The position numbers and the translations under genes are program-made. 64,000 nucleotides of DNA from Celeribacter baekdonensis (GTDB lineage: Bacteria; Pseudomonadota; Alphaproteobacteria; Rhodobacterales; Rhodobacteraceae). The stretch's first letter is position 1. Each line of letters opens with the position of its first letter. The stretch is from assembly GCF_003047105.1 (NCBI RefSeq), contig NZ_CP028475.1, positions 806,001-870,000 on the forward strand, given 5' to 3'. Shown here in pieces: positions 1 to 9,498 of this stretch. Under the pieces are notes generated by a model. It had not been told where the DNA came from. It saw nothing but the letters and a program-made list of their open reading frames with translations, and made no database searches.

Positions 1-1643
1 AATCTGCCGTTGACGCTTTGGCCGGAGACGCCAAATCGGCCGCTTGGATGTTGGGCGCGGGAGCGGTTGGGTTGACCGTGGCCTACGGTATGGCGCGGTT
101 GATGTCGAACGGGTTCAATCAGCTCCGCGATGTGGTGTTTGCCCCGGTGGCGCAATCGGCGCTGCGCAAATTGGCGCTTGAGACCTTCAATCACATTCAT
201 GCTCTTTCGATGCGCTATCACATCGCGCGTAAAACCGGGGGGCTCAGCCGGATCATTGAACGCGGCACCAAAGGCGTGGCGTTTTTGCTGCGGTTTTTGG
301 TGTTCAATATTGGGCCTTTGGCGATTGAACTTGGGATGATCCTCGTGGTCGTCTCTCTCGCCTTTGGTGCCTCTTATATGGCGGTGTTGGCCGGGACGAT
401 CCTCGCCTATGTGGTCTTTACCTTTAAGGTCACCGAATGGCGGGTGAAGCTGCGCAAAGAGATGAATGACCAAGACACCGACGCCAATCAAAAGGCGATC
501 GACAGTCTTTTGAACTTTGAAACGGTGAAATATTTCGGCGCGGAACAGCGCGAAGCGGCCCGCTATGACAAAGCGATGGAGGCCTATGAGACAGCGGCGG
601 TCAAAACCGCATACTCGCTGGGATTTCTCAATTTTGGCCAAAGCTTTTTGATCACGGCGGGGCTGGTGATCGTGATGGTCATGGCCGCGCTTGGGGTTGA
701 AAAAGGCACGATGACCGTGGGCGATTTCGTCATGGTCAACGCCTATATGGTGCAAATCACCATGCCGTTGAATTTCCTTGGCACTGTGTACCGCGAAATC
801 CGTCAGGGGTTGGTTGATATGGAGGCGATGTTTGATCTGTTGCATCAACCCGCCGAAATTCTCGATGCGCCCAACGCGCCCGATCTCAAGGTGGCGGGCG
901 GAGCGGTTGCGCTCAACGCGGTTGAATTTCATTACGACCCGGCCCGTCCGATCCTCAAAGGGGTTGATCTTGTCGTGCCCGCTGGGCGGTCCTTGGCGAT
1001 TGTTGGCCCATCCGGGTCGGGCAAATCCACCATCGGGCGGTTGCTGTTTCGGTTTTACGAGGTCACCGGCGGGTCGCTTCAAATCGACGGTCAGGACATT
1101 CGTGATGTGACACAGGTCAGCCTGCACGCCGCCATCGGCGTGGTGCCGCAGGACACGGTGCTGTTCAATGACACGATCCGCTATAACATCGGGTATGGTC
1201 GCGACGGGGCGCGCTATGAGGAGATCGTCAAAGCCGCGCAAAAGGCCCGGATTCACGATTTCATCATGAGCCTGCCAGAGGGCTACGAGACTCAGGTGGG
1301 GGAACGTGGGTTGAAGCTGTCAGGCGGGGAAAAACAACGGGTGGGGATTGCCCGCACGCTGCTCAAAGATCCACCGATCCTGTTGCTTGATGAGGCGACT
1401 TCGGCGCTTGATACCCAGACCGAGCGTGATATTTTGGACGCGCTCAAAGCCGCTGGCGAAGGCCGCACCGTGATCACCATCGCGCACCGGCTCTCAACCG
1501 TCGCCGATGCCGATGAGATCGTGGTGCTGGAACAGGGGCAGGTGGTCGAGCGCGGCACCCATGAGAGGCTGTTGAGCGCCCATGGCAAATACGCGGCGAT
1601 GTGGGCGGCACAGGCCGAAGACCGCGACGAGGCGGCGGCGTGA
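1..1643 (+). CDS. atm1: Atm1-type ABC exporter, 5' truncated
   Basis: Half-transporter with a fused membrane domain and ATPase domain. The Atm1 family exports glutathione-linked sulfur or metal compounds across the inner membrane. The reading frame is open to the window edge, and the first residues (SAVDAL) match the position of the first or second membrane helix, so the N terminus is missing. Hydrophobic segments fill roughly the first 250 visible residues. The ATPase domain shows Walker A GPSGSGKS, signature LSGGEKQR and Walker B LLLDEATSALD. The motif HNHALSMRYH-like stretch before the NBD (HIHALSMRYH) is typical of Atm1/HMT1 proteins. The exact substrate is not readable from sequence. Confidence 0.9.
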   Translation, partial: SAVDALAGDAKSAAWMLGAGAVGLTVAYGMARLMSNGFNQLRDVVFAPVAQSALRKLALETFNHIHALSMRYHIARKTGGLSRIIERGTKGVAFLLRFLVFNIGPLAIELGMILVVVSLAFGASYMAVLAGTILAYVVFTFKVTEWRVKLRKEMNDQDTDANQKAIDSLLNFETVKYFGAEQREAARYDKAMEAYETAAVKTAYSLGFLNFGQSFLITAGLVIVMVMAALGVEKGTMTVGDFVMVNAYMVQITMPLNFLGTVYREIRQGLVDMEAMFDLLHQPAEILDAPNAPDLKVAGGAVALNAVEFHYDPARPILKGVDLVVPAGRSLAIVGPSGSGKSTIGRLLFRFYEVTGGSLQIDGQDIRDVTQVSLHAAIGVVPQDTVLFNDTIRYNIGYGRDGARYEEIVKAAQKARIHDFIMSLPEGYETQVGERGLKLSGGEKQRVGIARTLLKDPPILLLDEATSALDTQTERDILDALKAAGEGRTVITIAHRLSTVADADEIVVLEQGQVVERGTHERLLSAHGKYAAMWAAQAEDRDEAAA

Positions 1644-1677
1644 TCTGAGCAATCGGGTCACGGTAAAAGTCCCGGTC

Positions 1678-1709
1678 AAAATAATTTGCCGTGAAAATAA
1701 TTTGCCGTG
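1678..1709. repeat. perfect 16-bp tandem duplication
   Basis: The 16-mer AAAATAATTTGCCGTG occurs twice back to back, at 1678-1693 and 1694-1709, in the gap between the exporter and the photolyase and just upstream of the candidate photolyase promoter. It is AT-rich against a GC-rich background. It could be a recent slippage duplication or a doubled regulatory site. Confidence 0.9.
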
Positions 1710-1713
1710 AGAG

Positions 1714-1741
1714 TGATCCAAGTCTGTGACCTGTGCGTAAC
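1714..1741 (+). promoter_or_regulatory. candidate ECF-sigma (RpoE/ChrR-type) promoter of the photolyase
   Basis: TGATCC at 1714-1719 is followed after 16 bp by CGTAAC at 1736-1741, about 20 bp before the photolyase start. In Rhodobacter the singlet-oxygen sigma factor RpoE uses promoters with a TGATC-type -35 element and controls photolyase and cfa genes, the same gene pair found here. The -35 match is seen directly; the -10 assignment and the sigma factor are inference. Confidence 0.5.
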
Positions 1742-1762
1742 CATTTGGAACGCGGAGAGAAA

Positions 1763-3160
1763 ATGACGTCAATTTGGTGGATACGGCGAGACTTTCGCCT
1801 TTCAGACAACCCGGCTTTGGTCGCGGCGGCTGCTTTGGGCGCGGTTGTGCCTGTGTTTGTGTGTGATGAGACTGTGGACGATTTGGGCGCGGCGCCGAAA
1901 TGGCGGATGGGGCTTGGGTTGGCGCATCTGATTGCACGGATTGAGGCCTTGGGCGGGCGCGTTATCTTGCGTTCCGGGGCGGCCTCTGAGGTGCTTTTGG
2001 AACTGGCCAAAGAGGTCGGGGCCAAGGGCGTGTATTGGAACCGTTTGTACGACAAAGCGGTGATTGCGCGCGACACGGCTGTCAAATCGACATTGAAAAC
2101 CGCGGGGATTGAGGCGCAATCCTCAAACGGTCATTTGTGTTTTGAACCTTGGACCGTCGAGACCAAAACCGGCGGCTATTACAAGGTCTACACGCCGTTT
2201 TGGAAGACAGTGCGTGAACGCGATGTGGCCGATGTTTTGGCTGTGCCAAAGGTGACTTGGCCACAGGCCTGGCCCGAAAGCGAGGCCCTGAGCGATTGGC
2301 AAATGGGGGCAGCAATGCAGCGCGGGGCCAAGGTGGTCTTGGCCCATTGTCACATCGGTGAAGAGGCGGCTTTGGCCCGGCTCGACGCCTTTATCGCGCA
2401 GCATGTCGAGGCCTATAAGGCCAAACGCGATTTCCCTGCGGAGCCGGTGTGTTCGGGCCTGTCGGAGAACTTGACCTACGGCGAAATATCACCGCGACGT
2501 ATATGGCATGCAGGATGGCATGCGATGGAGACGGGCGCAGCAGGTGCCGAGCATTTCCTGAAAGAACTGGTCTGGCGCGAGTTTGCCTATCATCTGTTGT
2601 ATCACGAACCGGATTTGCCCCATCGCAATCACCGCGAGGGCTGGGATGGGTTTGAATGGCGTGGCGAGAATGACGACGCCGAGGCGTGGCGGCGCGGGCG
2701 AACCGGGGTGCAGTTTGTCGATGCCGCGATGCGCGAAATGTATGTCACGGGGGTGATGCACAACCGGGCGCGGATGATTGTGGCGTCGTTTTTGACCAAA
2801 CATCTGCTGACCGATTGGCGCATTGGCCGGGCGTGGTTTGAGGACTGTTTGATAGATTGGGACCCGGCGGCCAATGCGATGGGATGGCAATGGGTGGCCG
2901 GATGCGGCCCCGATGCAGCCCCCTATTTTCGGGTGTTTAACCCCGATGGTCAGGCAGAGAAATTTGATGCCGATGGGGCCTATATGCGGGCGTGGATTGC
3001 CGAAGAACAGGCGCGTCCAAGTGAGACGTCGTTGTCCTATTTTGCGGCTGTGCCCAAAAGTTGGGACCTGTCTCATCAGGATATATACCCGGAGCCGATC
3101 ATTGGGTTGAAAGAGGGGCGCGAGCGGGCGCTTGCGGCCTATGCGCGGCTCAAAACGTGA
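1763..3160 (+). CDS. phrB: deoxyribodipyrimidine (CPD) photolyase, class I
   Basis: Light-driven repair of cyclobutane pyrimidine dimers using FAD. The 465-residue protein has the N-terminal Rossmann-like antenna domain (WWIRRDFRLSDNP) and the C-terminal FAD-binding helical domain with VDAAMREMYVTGVMHNRARM, then WQWVAGCGPDAAPYFRVFNP. The ATG at 1763 is chosen because it begins the family's N-terminal strand and follows a CGGAGAG ribosome-binding site; an upstream in-frame start would add an unrelated leader. It sits 113 bp before cfa, the pairing known from the singlet-oxygen regulon of Rhodobacter. Confidence 0.95.
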   Translation: MTSIWWIRRDFRLSDNPALVAAAALGAVVPVFVCDETVDDLGAAPKWRMGLGLAHLIARIEALGGRVILRSGAASEVLLELAKEVGAKGVYWNRLYDKAVIARDTAVKSTLKTAGIEAQSSNGHLCFEPWTVETKTGGYYKVYTPFWKTVRERDVADVLAVPKVTWPQAWPESEALSDWQMGAAMQRGAKVVLAHCHIGEEAALARLDAFIAQHVEAYKAKRDFPAEPVCSGLSENLTYGEISPRRIWHAGWHAMETGAAGAEHFLKELVWREFAYHLLYHEPDLPHRNHREGWDGFEWRGENDDAEAWRRGRTGVQFVDAAMREMYVTGVMHNRARMIVASFLTKHLLTDWRIGRAWFEDCLIDWDPAANAMGWQWVAGCGPDAAPYFRVFNPDGQAEKFDADGAYMRAWIAEEQARPSETSLSYFAAVPKSWDLSHQDIYPEPIIGLKEGRERALAAYARLKT

Positions 3161-3273
3161 CGAAACGCGAATTTATGCTATATTTGGAGCGTAAAACGGG
3201 ACGACATATCCCGTCAGATCCGCAATCCAAGATGAACCAGATGACGACATTACAGGGATAAACGGAGGCCAAG

Positions 3274-4518
3274 ATGCTTGATCAAACCACACTGCCGGCA
3301 CGGGCCAAAGAGGTCTATAGAACCACCGAAGGGCAGGGCAACCTGCCGCGTTATTTTACGCAAGTGTTTGATGTTGCCTCCAATATGGCACGCGGGCGGT
3401 TGGATTTTGTGATGCCGGATGGTCGGGTGTTTCGCGCCGAAGGGCACGCGAAGGGACCTGAAGCTGAACTTCATATCCACTCAGACGATGTCTTTGCCCG
3501 GCTCATTCGCGAGGGCGATCTTGGGTTTTGCGAAGATTACCTCGATGAGGGGTGGAGCACACCCGATTTGATGGCGTTCATGGACCTGATCCATGCCGAC
3601 AATGATGATCTTTATGACGGATTTCCGGGCATGGCGTTTGTGCGCGCCTATGAGCGGATGCGGCATTGGTTGAACAACAATTCCAAACGTCAGGCCAAGA
3701 AAAACATTTCTCATCACTATGATTTGGGCAATGAATTTTATGGGCTTTGGCTGGATGAAACGATGACCTATTCCTCGGCTTTGTTTGAGCAGGGGCAGCA
3801 AAGTTTGCAGGCCGCGCAGATCGCCAAATACGCCTCTATGGTGGATGAGATGGGGGTGAAGCCCGGCGATCATGTGTTGGAAATAGGCTGTGGTTGGGGC
3901 GGTTTTGCCGAATATGCGGCGGGTCAACGCGGTCTCAAAGTCACCGGGCTGACGATTTCCGAGGAACAGTATAAATTTGCCGCTGAACGGATCAAAAACG
4001 CGGGCTTGTCGGATCGGGTGCAACTCAAACTGCAAGACTACCGTGATGAGCGCGCCCAATATGACGGTATTGCCTCGATCGAGATGTTTGAGGCGGTGGG
4101 AGAAAAATACTGGCCGACCTATTTCGGCACCCTGCGCGACTGTTTGAAACCGGGGGCCAATGCCACGCTACAAATCATCACGCTGCAAGATCGTCGGTTT
4201 GAAATTTATCGGTCCTCCGTTGATTTCATTCAAAAATACATCTTTCCGGGTGGCATGTTGCCAAGTCCCACAGTGCTGAGTGACCAGATTGCCAAATCCG
4301 GGCTTGAGTTTGTGACATCCAAGGAATTCGGCGAAAGCTACAGCATCACCTTGCGGCGCTGGCATGAGGTCTTTAACGCCAAATGGGATCAAATCGAGGC
4401 CCTTGGGTTCGATGATCGGTTCCGCCGGATGTGGAATTTTTATCTCGCCTCTTGCGCTGCGACCTTTCACAGTGGAAATTGCGACGTAACACAGATTACG
4501 ATGACCAAAACGTCGTGA
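3274..4518 (+). CDS. cfa: cyclopropane-fatty-acyl-phospholipid synthase
   Basis: SAM-dependent methylene transfer to unsaturated acyl chains of membrane lipids. The 414-residue protein has an N-terminal lipid-binding region and a Rossmann methyltransferase domain with VLEIGCGWGGFAEYAA; the YDLGNEFYGLWLDETMTYSS stretch is highly typical of the family. A strong GGAGG site lies before the ATG. Placement after the photolyase and before trgAB suggests a membrane/oxidative stress module. Confidence 0.95.
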   Translation: MLDQTTLPARAKEVYRTTEGQGNLPRYFTQVFDVASNMARGRLDFVMPDGRVFRAEGHAKGPEAELHIHSDDVFARLIREGDLGFCEDYLDEGWSTPDLMAFMDLIHADNDDLYDGFPGMAFVRAYERMRHWLNNNSKRQAKKNISHHYDLGNEFYGLWLDETMTYSSALFEQGQQSLQAAQIAKYASMVDEMGVKPGDHVLEIGCGWGGFAEYAAGQRGLKVTGLTISEEQYKFAAERIKNAGLSDRVQLKLQDYRDERAQYDGIASIEMFEAVGEKYWPTYFGTLRDCLKPGANATLQIITLQDRRFEIYRSSVDFIQKYIFPGGMLPSPTVLSDQIAKSGLEFVTSKEFGESYSITLRRWHEVFNAKWDQIEALGFDDRFRRMWNFYLASCAATFHSGNCDVTQITMTKTS

Positions 4519-4552
4519 CCTCCTTGCGTTCCTAACTCCAAAGCAGGTGCCA

Positions 4553-4993
4553 ATGCCCACAGCCGCAAAACTTGTTTCGTCGATCTGGTTCGCCCTTTTG
4601 GCCTGGTTCGCGGCGGAATTGGTCAAAAACCACCTGCCCGAAGGCTCGCAATTCGGGCTTATGTCCTACATCAGTGCCGCGTTTGGATTTTTGACTGGCT
4701 GGTTGTTCATGGGCAAACGGGCCGGAGACACGATGCGGGCCGCCTATGGCTATGGCCTGTCCTCGTCGATCATCCTGGCGTTTTGGAGCGTGTTCTATTT
4801 CGCGTTTGAAACCATGATACATCGCTCCATGTCACACCGCTATCACGGTCCGGGCGATGCTTTGGTGGGGATGGTTGATTTGATGCGCGAATATGGCCTC
4901 TATCTGATCAAACCGGATGTTTTGGTCGTTCTGGTCGTTGGTGGGCTTTTCGGCGGGTGGATGACGGAAAAGGCAGCGCGAAAATGGGCATGA
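4553..4993 (+). CDS. trgA: TrgA family membrane protein (tellurite resistance)
   Basis: A 146-residue integral membrane protein with about four hydrophobic segments (near residues 8-25, 37-52, 70-90 and 120-140). It resembles TrgA of Rhodobacter, named for reduced tellurite sensitivity; its biochemical role is unknown. An in-frame GTG lies two codons upstream (4547), but the ATG at 4553 has the better AGCAGG spacing. The stop overlaps the trgB start, so the two are translationally coupled. Confidence 0.8.
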   Translation: MPTAAKLVSSIWFALLAWFAAELVKNHLPEGSQFGLMSYISAAFGFLTGWLFMGKRAGDTMRAAYGYGLSSSIILAFWSVFYFAFETMIHRSMSHRYHGPGDALVGMVDLMREYGLYLIKPDVLVVLVVGGLFGGWMTEKAARKWA

Positions 4994-5877
4994 CCAACCC
5001 TGTGATGGACCAGATGCCGCCCCAATACCGCGCCCTTTCAGATCGCTACAGCCAAGAGCAGATTACCTTTTTGCATGAGGTGATAGAGGGCGATGAACCC
5101 TATCTCACCGAGGCCTTTTTGCGCGCGGCGGCTGAGGAGGTGGTGCTGTATATCGGTCAAAAGACCGTCGGTGATTTGCGCGCGCTGCGTGGCATGATCC
5201 TGATCCGGGCTTGGGCGCGGCTACAGGCCAGTCAGAGTTGGCGTCCGCGTGCTACGGATCGCCGTGATATGACGCGGCGTGATGTGATCGAAACCGATCG
5301 CCAAATCCCCTACAGCTACTTTTTTGCCGTCGATGAAACCCATCTGACCCACACACGGTTTGACGGGGACACCTCCTGTGAGATGCGCCGTGCGGCGTTT
5401 TTGATGGCGGATGCGGTGACGGTTTTGCCCTATGATCCGCTGCGCGATCGGGTCTTGGTGATCGAACAATTCCGCTTTGGCCCCTATGCGCGCGGCGATG
5501 CCCGACCATGGATGTTGGAACCTATCGCGGGGCGGATTGATGCGGGAGAGACGGCGGAAAACACTGCCCGGCGCGAGGCGGTGGAAGAGGCCGGGATCGC
5601 CCTCTCCGCGCTGCATAAAATCGCCGAATATTACCCCTCAAGCGGCGGGATCACCGAATATGTGTTGTCCTATATCGGCATTGCCGATCTGCCCGATGAT
5701 GTGACGGGGGTCGGTGGGCTTGAGAGTGAACATGAAGACATCGCCTCCTATCTTATCTCTTTTGATCGGCTGATGCAGATGTGTGATGCGGGTCAATTGG
5801 ACGTTGGGCCACTCTATATGTCGGCGCTGTGGTTGGCTCGGCACCGCGATCGCTTGCGGGCCGAGGCCGGATTGTAA
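4990..5877 (+). CDS. trgB: TrgB-like Nudix hydrolase
   Basis: A 295-residue protein with an N-terminal gamma-glutamylcyclotransferase-like helical region and a C-terminal Nudix domain. The Nudix box runs over GRIDAGETAENTARREAVEE and keeps the REAVEEAG core; hydrolysis of ADP-ribose-like diphosphates is likely. The start chosen forms an ATGA overlap with trgA; ATG 4984 is an alternative. Cotranscribed with trgA. Confidence 0.85.
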   Translation: MTNPVMDQMPPQYRALSDRYSQEQITFLHEVIEGDEPYLTEAFLRAAAEEVVLYIGQKTVGDLRALRGMILIRAWARLQASQSWRPRATDRRDMTRRDVIETDRQIPYSYFFAVDETHLTHTRFDGDTSCEMRRAAFLMADAVTVLPYDPLRDRVLVIEQFRFGPYARGDARPWMLEPIAGRIDAGETAENTARREAVEEAGIALSALHKIAEYYPSSGGITEYVLSYIGIADLPDDVTGVGGLESEHEDIASYLISFDRLMQMCDAGQLDVGPLYMSALWLARHRDRLRAEAGL

Positions 5878-5887
5878 CGTCAGGAAA

Positions 5888-7120
5888 TCATTTCGATTTC
5901 GGCTGCATCCAGAGCCAAATCAACGCGCCGCCTGCCAAGGTCAACAGCGGGATCATCGCGAGGTTGACGGCGGTCCAACCGTCCTGCGCCGAGCCGCCGG
6001 AACAGTTCATCAATCCACCTGAGGCCAGCGAGGCCACGGTCACGCCACCAAAGACCATGAGGTCGTTGAGGCCCTGAATGCGCCCGCGTTCAGAGGGCTC
6101 ATGCGAGGAAGACAGCATCGCCGTCGCACCAATGAAGCCAAAGTTCCAACCGACCCCCAAAAGCACCAAAGCGACAAAGAAATTTTCGATATTCACGCCC
6201 ATCATGCCGACGATCCCGGCGGTGCCAAGGATCAAAAGCCCGGTGGCCATGATCCGTTCGACGCCAAATTTCGTGATGAGAAAGCCGGTGAAAAAGGACG
6301 GGATGAACATCGCCAAAACATGGGCCGAGACCACATCGGCGGCGGTGTTTTGTTCAAAGCCACAGCCAACCACGGCCAAGGGCGTGGAGGTCATCACCAA
6401 GTTCATCAAGGCGTAGGACACCATGGCAACGATGATTGCCACCAAGACCCGAGGTTCGCGCAACAGCTCACGCCGGGTGCGGCCAACGACATGGCCATGC
6501 ACGGAGACGGGCGGTTTGGGGATGCGCAGGAACAGGAACAGCGCGGAGCCGATGATATTGATCGCGATCACGGCCAAATAGGTGCCAAGGAAGGGCACGA
6601 CCATCGCTTGAGAGGTGAGTTTGACCAATTGCGGGCCGATGATGGCCGAGGCCAAACCACCCGCGAGCACATAGGAGATGGCTTTCGGTTTGAACGCATC
6701 ATCGGCGGTGTCGGTGGCGGCAAAGCGAAAGAAGCCTTGGGACGATTGATAGACCCCGGTGAACAATCCGCCAACGACAAAGAGCCAAAAGTTTTGCTGC
6801 AACAGCGCCACGGCCCCGATGGAGGCACCAATCGCACCAGAACTGGTGCCGATCCAAAATCCGGCGCGGCGGCCATAGCGCTGCATCGCCGCCGACAAAG
6901 GCGTCGCGGCTAACATCGAGCCCAACACGATCGCGGAGATCGGCAAGGTGGCAAAGCACAGGTTTTTGGCCAAAGATTGCCCGGCCAGCCCGCCAATGAT
7001 GAAGATCATCGACATCTGTGCGCCCAAAAAGGCCTGCGCCATCACAAGGATGTACACGTTGCGACGGGCGCGGGAGGGATCGGCGGTCAGGACGTGTTCT
7101 GGCATGGCGTGCTCGGGCAT
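5888..7120 (-). CDS. MFS permease, substrate unknown
   Basis: A 410-residue major facilitator with about twelve membrane segments. The loop between helices 2 and 3 carries AAMQRYGRRAGFWIG, similar to the MFS GxxxDRxGRR loop. No close substrate family is recognisable. It converges on trgB with a 10-bp gap. The N terminus starts MPEHAMPEHV, an imperfect 15-bp duplication of the start region, so M1 (7120) and M6 (7105) are both possible starts. Confidence 0.8.
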   Translation of the reverse strand: MPEHAMPEHVLTADPSRARRNVYILVMAQAFLGAQMSMIFIIGGLAGQSLAKNLCFATLPISAIVLGSMLAATPLSAAMQRYGRRAGFWIGTSSGAIGASIGAVALLQQNFWLFVVGGLFTGVYQSSQGFFRFAATDTADDAFKPKAISYVLAGGLASAIIGPQLVKLTSQAMVVPFLGTYLAVIAINIIGSALFLFLRIPKPPVSVHGHVVGRTRRELLREPRVLVAIIVAMVSYALMNLVMTSTPLAVVGCGFEQNTAADVVSAHVLAMFIPSFFTGFLITKFGVERIMATGLLILGTAGIVGMMGVNIENFFVALVLLGVGWNFGFIGATAMLSSSHEPSERGRIQGLNDLMVFGGVTVASLASGGLMNCSGGSAQDGWTAVNLAMIPLLTLAGGALIWLWMQPKSK

Positions 7121-7241
7121 GGGGAACTCTTGCGGATCTGTGAATATGTCCGACCGGGTGTAACGGGCGCGGGCCCGGTTGGAAAGCCGCGTCTTTCAAG
7201 GGGTCGCTTTGCGATTTTGACCTAGCTGGCCGTGGATGGCC

Positions 7242-8522
7242 CTATGCCCGATCAATCAGGTGCAGGAATGACCCGGACACCGACCCGTTGATCAAACCTT
7301 GCGGCCCAAGATCGGTGTTTTCGGCATCGCGCACCTCAAAAAGCGGCTGACCCGTGGCTTTGATCGTGCTGGCATAGTGGAATTCATGCGCGCTCCATGG
7401 GCCAGGAAATGGCCCGGCCTGTGCCACAGCGTGACGATAGCCCAAATGCAATTTGCGCGCGGCAAAGGAGGTCTCAAGCGCCAAAAGCCCGGCCATTTTG
7501 TGCCGCACCCCGTCTGCGTCAATCATGCCATCGCCTAACACCATATAGCCGCCACATTCGCCATAGATTGTGCGCCGTGCCGCCGCTTCGCGCAGGCCTT
7601 GCAAAAACACATGCGAGGCGGCGAGGCGTCCGGCGTGCAACTCCGGGTAGCCGCCGGGCAGATAGACCAGATCGCAAGGCGGCGGGGCGGCGTTGGCCAG
7701 CGGTGAAAAGAAACGAATTTCTGCGCCTTGCTCACGCCAATCGTTCAACAGATGCGGATAGGCAAAGGCAAAGGCTTGATCGCGGGCCACGGCGATGCTT
7801 TGCGCCGGGGGCGGGGTGCGCGGGCTGTGCTCCGTGCCTGTGATCGGGGCGGCCAGTGCCAAGATCGCGTCGACGTCCAAAGCCGCCTCCACCGCATCGG
7901 CGGCGGCGTCTAAAAAGGCGTCTAAATCCGGGCGTTCTCCGGCCTGAACCAGACCAAGGTGGCGATCCGGGTGGGTCAATGTCATGGATCGGGGCAGGGC
8001 GCCGAACACCGGGATGCCAGAGGGGGCCAAGGCGCGCAGCAGCATGGTCTTGTGGCGCTCGGAGCCGACCTTGTTGAGGATCACGCCCGCAACACGCACG
8101 CTTGGATCATGGGCCGAAAATCCCGCCACCAGAGGCGCGACAGACCCGGCCATGCGCGACGCATCGACCACTAAGATCACCGGGAGGTTGAACAGCCGGG
8201 CCAGATCGGCGCATGCGCCTTTGCCCGCGGGCGGCGCGCCATCAAACAGGCCCATTGCGCCTTCGATGATCACTGTGTCGTCGGCATTTGCGCCCTGAGC
8301 CAAATCATGCAACCGATCCGGTCGCATCGCCCAAGCGTCCAAATTCGGACAGGGCGCACCACAAGCGGCCTCGTGAAAGCGCGGATCAATGTAATCAGGG
8401 CCGGATTTTGCGCCACGCACGGGGGGGCCGCGCCGCGAGAGCGCGCGCAAAAGGCCAAGGGTCAGCGTGGTTTTGCCAGACCCGGAACTCGGCGCGGCGA
8501 TCAACAGCCCGCGCGTCATCAC
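7242..8522 (-). CDS. cobB: cobyrinic/hydrogenobyrinic acid a,c-diamide synthase
   Basis: Amidates the a and c side chains of the corrin ring, using glutamine and ATP. The 426-residue protein has an N-terminal dethiobiotin-synthetase-like ATPase domain (SSGSGKTTLTLGLL) and a C-terminal class I glutaminase domain with the catalytic cysteine in YGECGGYMVLG. Its ATG overlaps the end of cobA by 4 bp, so the two form an operon read leftwards. Confidence 0.95.
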   Translation of the reverse strand: MMTRGLLIAAPSSGSGKTTLTLGLLRALSRRGPPVRGAKSGPDYIDPRFHEAACGAPCPNLDAWAMRPDRLHDLAQGANADDTVIIEGAMGLFDGAPPAGKGACADLARLFNLPVILVVDASRMAGSVAPLVAGFSAHDPSVRVAGVILNKVGSERHKTMLLRALAPSGIPVFGALPRSMTLTHPDRHLGLVQAGERPDLDAFLDAAADAVEAALDVDAILALAAPITGTEHSPRTPPPAQSIAVARDQAFAFAYPHLLNDWREQGAEIRFFSPLANAAPPPCDLVYLPGGYPELHAGRLAASHVFLQGLREAAARRTIYGECGGYMVLGDGMIDADGVRHKMAGLLALETSFAARKLHLGYRHAVAQAGPFPGPWSAHEFHYASTIKATGQPLFEVRDAENTDLGPQGLINGSVSGSFLHLIDRA

Positions 8523-9376
8523 CGCTCCTCGGCGGGTTTGCCACGTCCCAGCGGGTCAAGATTGCGCGGCGCTTCGCCACGGGCCAGGGCTTGCCAATCC
8601 AACACCTGACGCATCAACACCGAGCGCCCGATACAGATGATCGCGGGCGGTTCCATGTGGTTGGCAGCAATGTCGTCCACCATCGCGCCCAAAGTGGTTT
8701 CCAACACCTGTTGGTTCGGCGTTGTGGCTTGGGACACCACAGCGACAGGTTCGTCCTTTGGGCGACCCGCGTCCAACAGACCCTTTTGGATCGAGGGCGC
8801 GTGTTTCATCCCCATATAGATCACCAACACGCCCGACGCCCGGTTCAAAGCGTCCCAATCCAGCGTGTCCGGGGTTTCACCGCGCTGATCATGGCCGGTG
8901 ACAAAGGTCACCGATTGATTGACGTCGCGATGCGTCACCGGGATGCCGGCATAGGCAAGGCCCCCGATCCCCGCCGAAATCCCCGGCACAATGCGCACAT
9001 TGACGCCGTGTTGGATGAGGGTCTGCGCCTCTTCGCCGCCCCGACCAAAGACAAAGGGATCGCCACCTTTGAGTCGCAACACCCGTTTGCCCGCGCGGGC
9101 CAAATCAACGAGTTGCAACGAAATATCGGTCTGTTTTGCCGAGGGTTTGCCACCGCGTTTCCCGGCGTAAATCTGTTCGGCCTCGGGGCGCGCCCAGTCA
9201 AGGATCAAAGGCGACACCAAAGCGTCATAGACGATCACATCCGCTTGACGCAGGGCATGGATCGCATGCAAGGTCATCAGCCCCGGATCACCGGGACCCG
9301 CGCCACAAAGCCAAACCCATCCGGGTTCAAGGGTGGGCCATGTGCCACCGGGAAGCGTCAGCGCGGAGTCGGTCAT
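8519..9376 (-). CDS. cobA: uroporphyrinogen-III C-methyltransferase
   Basis: SAM-dependent double methylation of uroporphyrinogen III to precorrin-2, the branch point to siroheme and B12. Motifs are VWLCGAGPGDPGLMTLHA at the N terminus and RLKGGDPFVFGRGGEEAQ. Three possible starts lie close together (9376, 9391 and 9436). The two nearest arise from an imperfect 15-bp duplication at 9374-9403; none has a convincing ribosome-binding site, and 9376 fits the family N terminus best. Confidence 0.9.
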   Translation of the reverse strand: MTDSALTLPGGTWPTLEPGWVWLCGAGPGDPGLMTLHAIHALRQADVIVYDALVSPLILDWARPEAEQIYAGKRGGKPSAKQTDISLQLVDLARAGKRVLRLKGGDPFVFGRGGEEAQTLIQHGVNVRIVPGISAGIGGLAYAGIPVTHRDVNQSVTFVTGHDQRGETPDTLDWDALNRASGVLVIYMGMKHAPSIQKGLLDAGRPKDEPVAVVSQATTPNQQVLETTLGAMVDDIAANHMEPPAIICIGRSVLMRQVLDWQALARGEAPRNLDPLGRGKPAEER

Positions 9377-9403
9377 GATGGATTCGGTCATGATGGATTT
9401 ATG
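9374..9403. repeat. imperfect 15-bp tandem duplication spanning cobA start codons
   Basis: CATGATGGATTCGGT is followed directly by CATGATGGATTTATG (12 of 15 bases equal), giving two in-frame ATG codons on the minus strand. A similar duplication lies at the start of the MFS gene near 7091-7120. Confidence 0.7.
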
Positions 9404-9498
9404 ACGGGTGAGAGGGGGTTTGACAAAGCGTTTCAATCCAATGCGTGCGTGAAAATCACCGTGGTCAATCTGACGTGCCTGGCTTTATAGTCGCCGCA

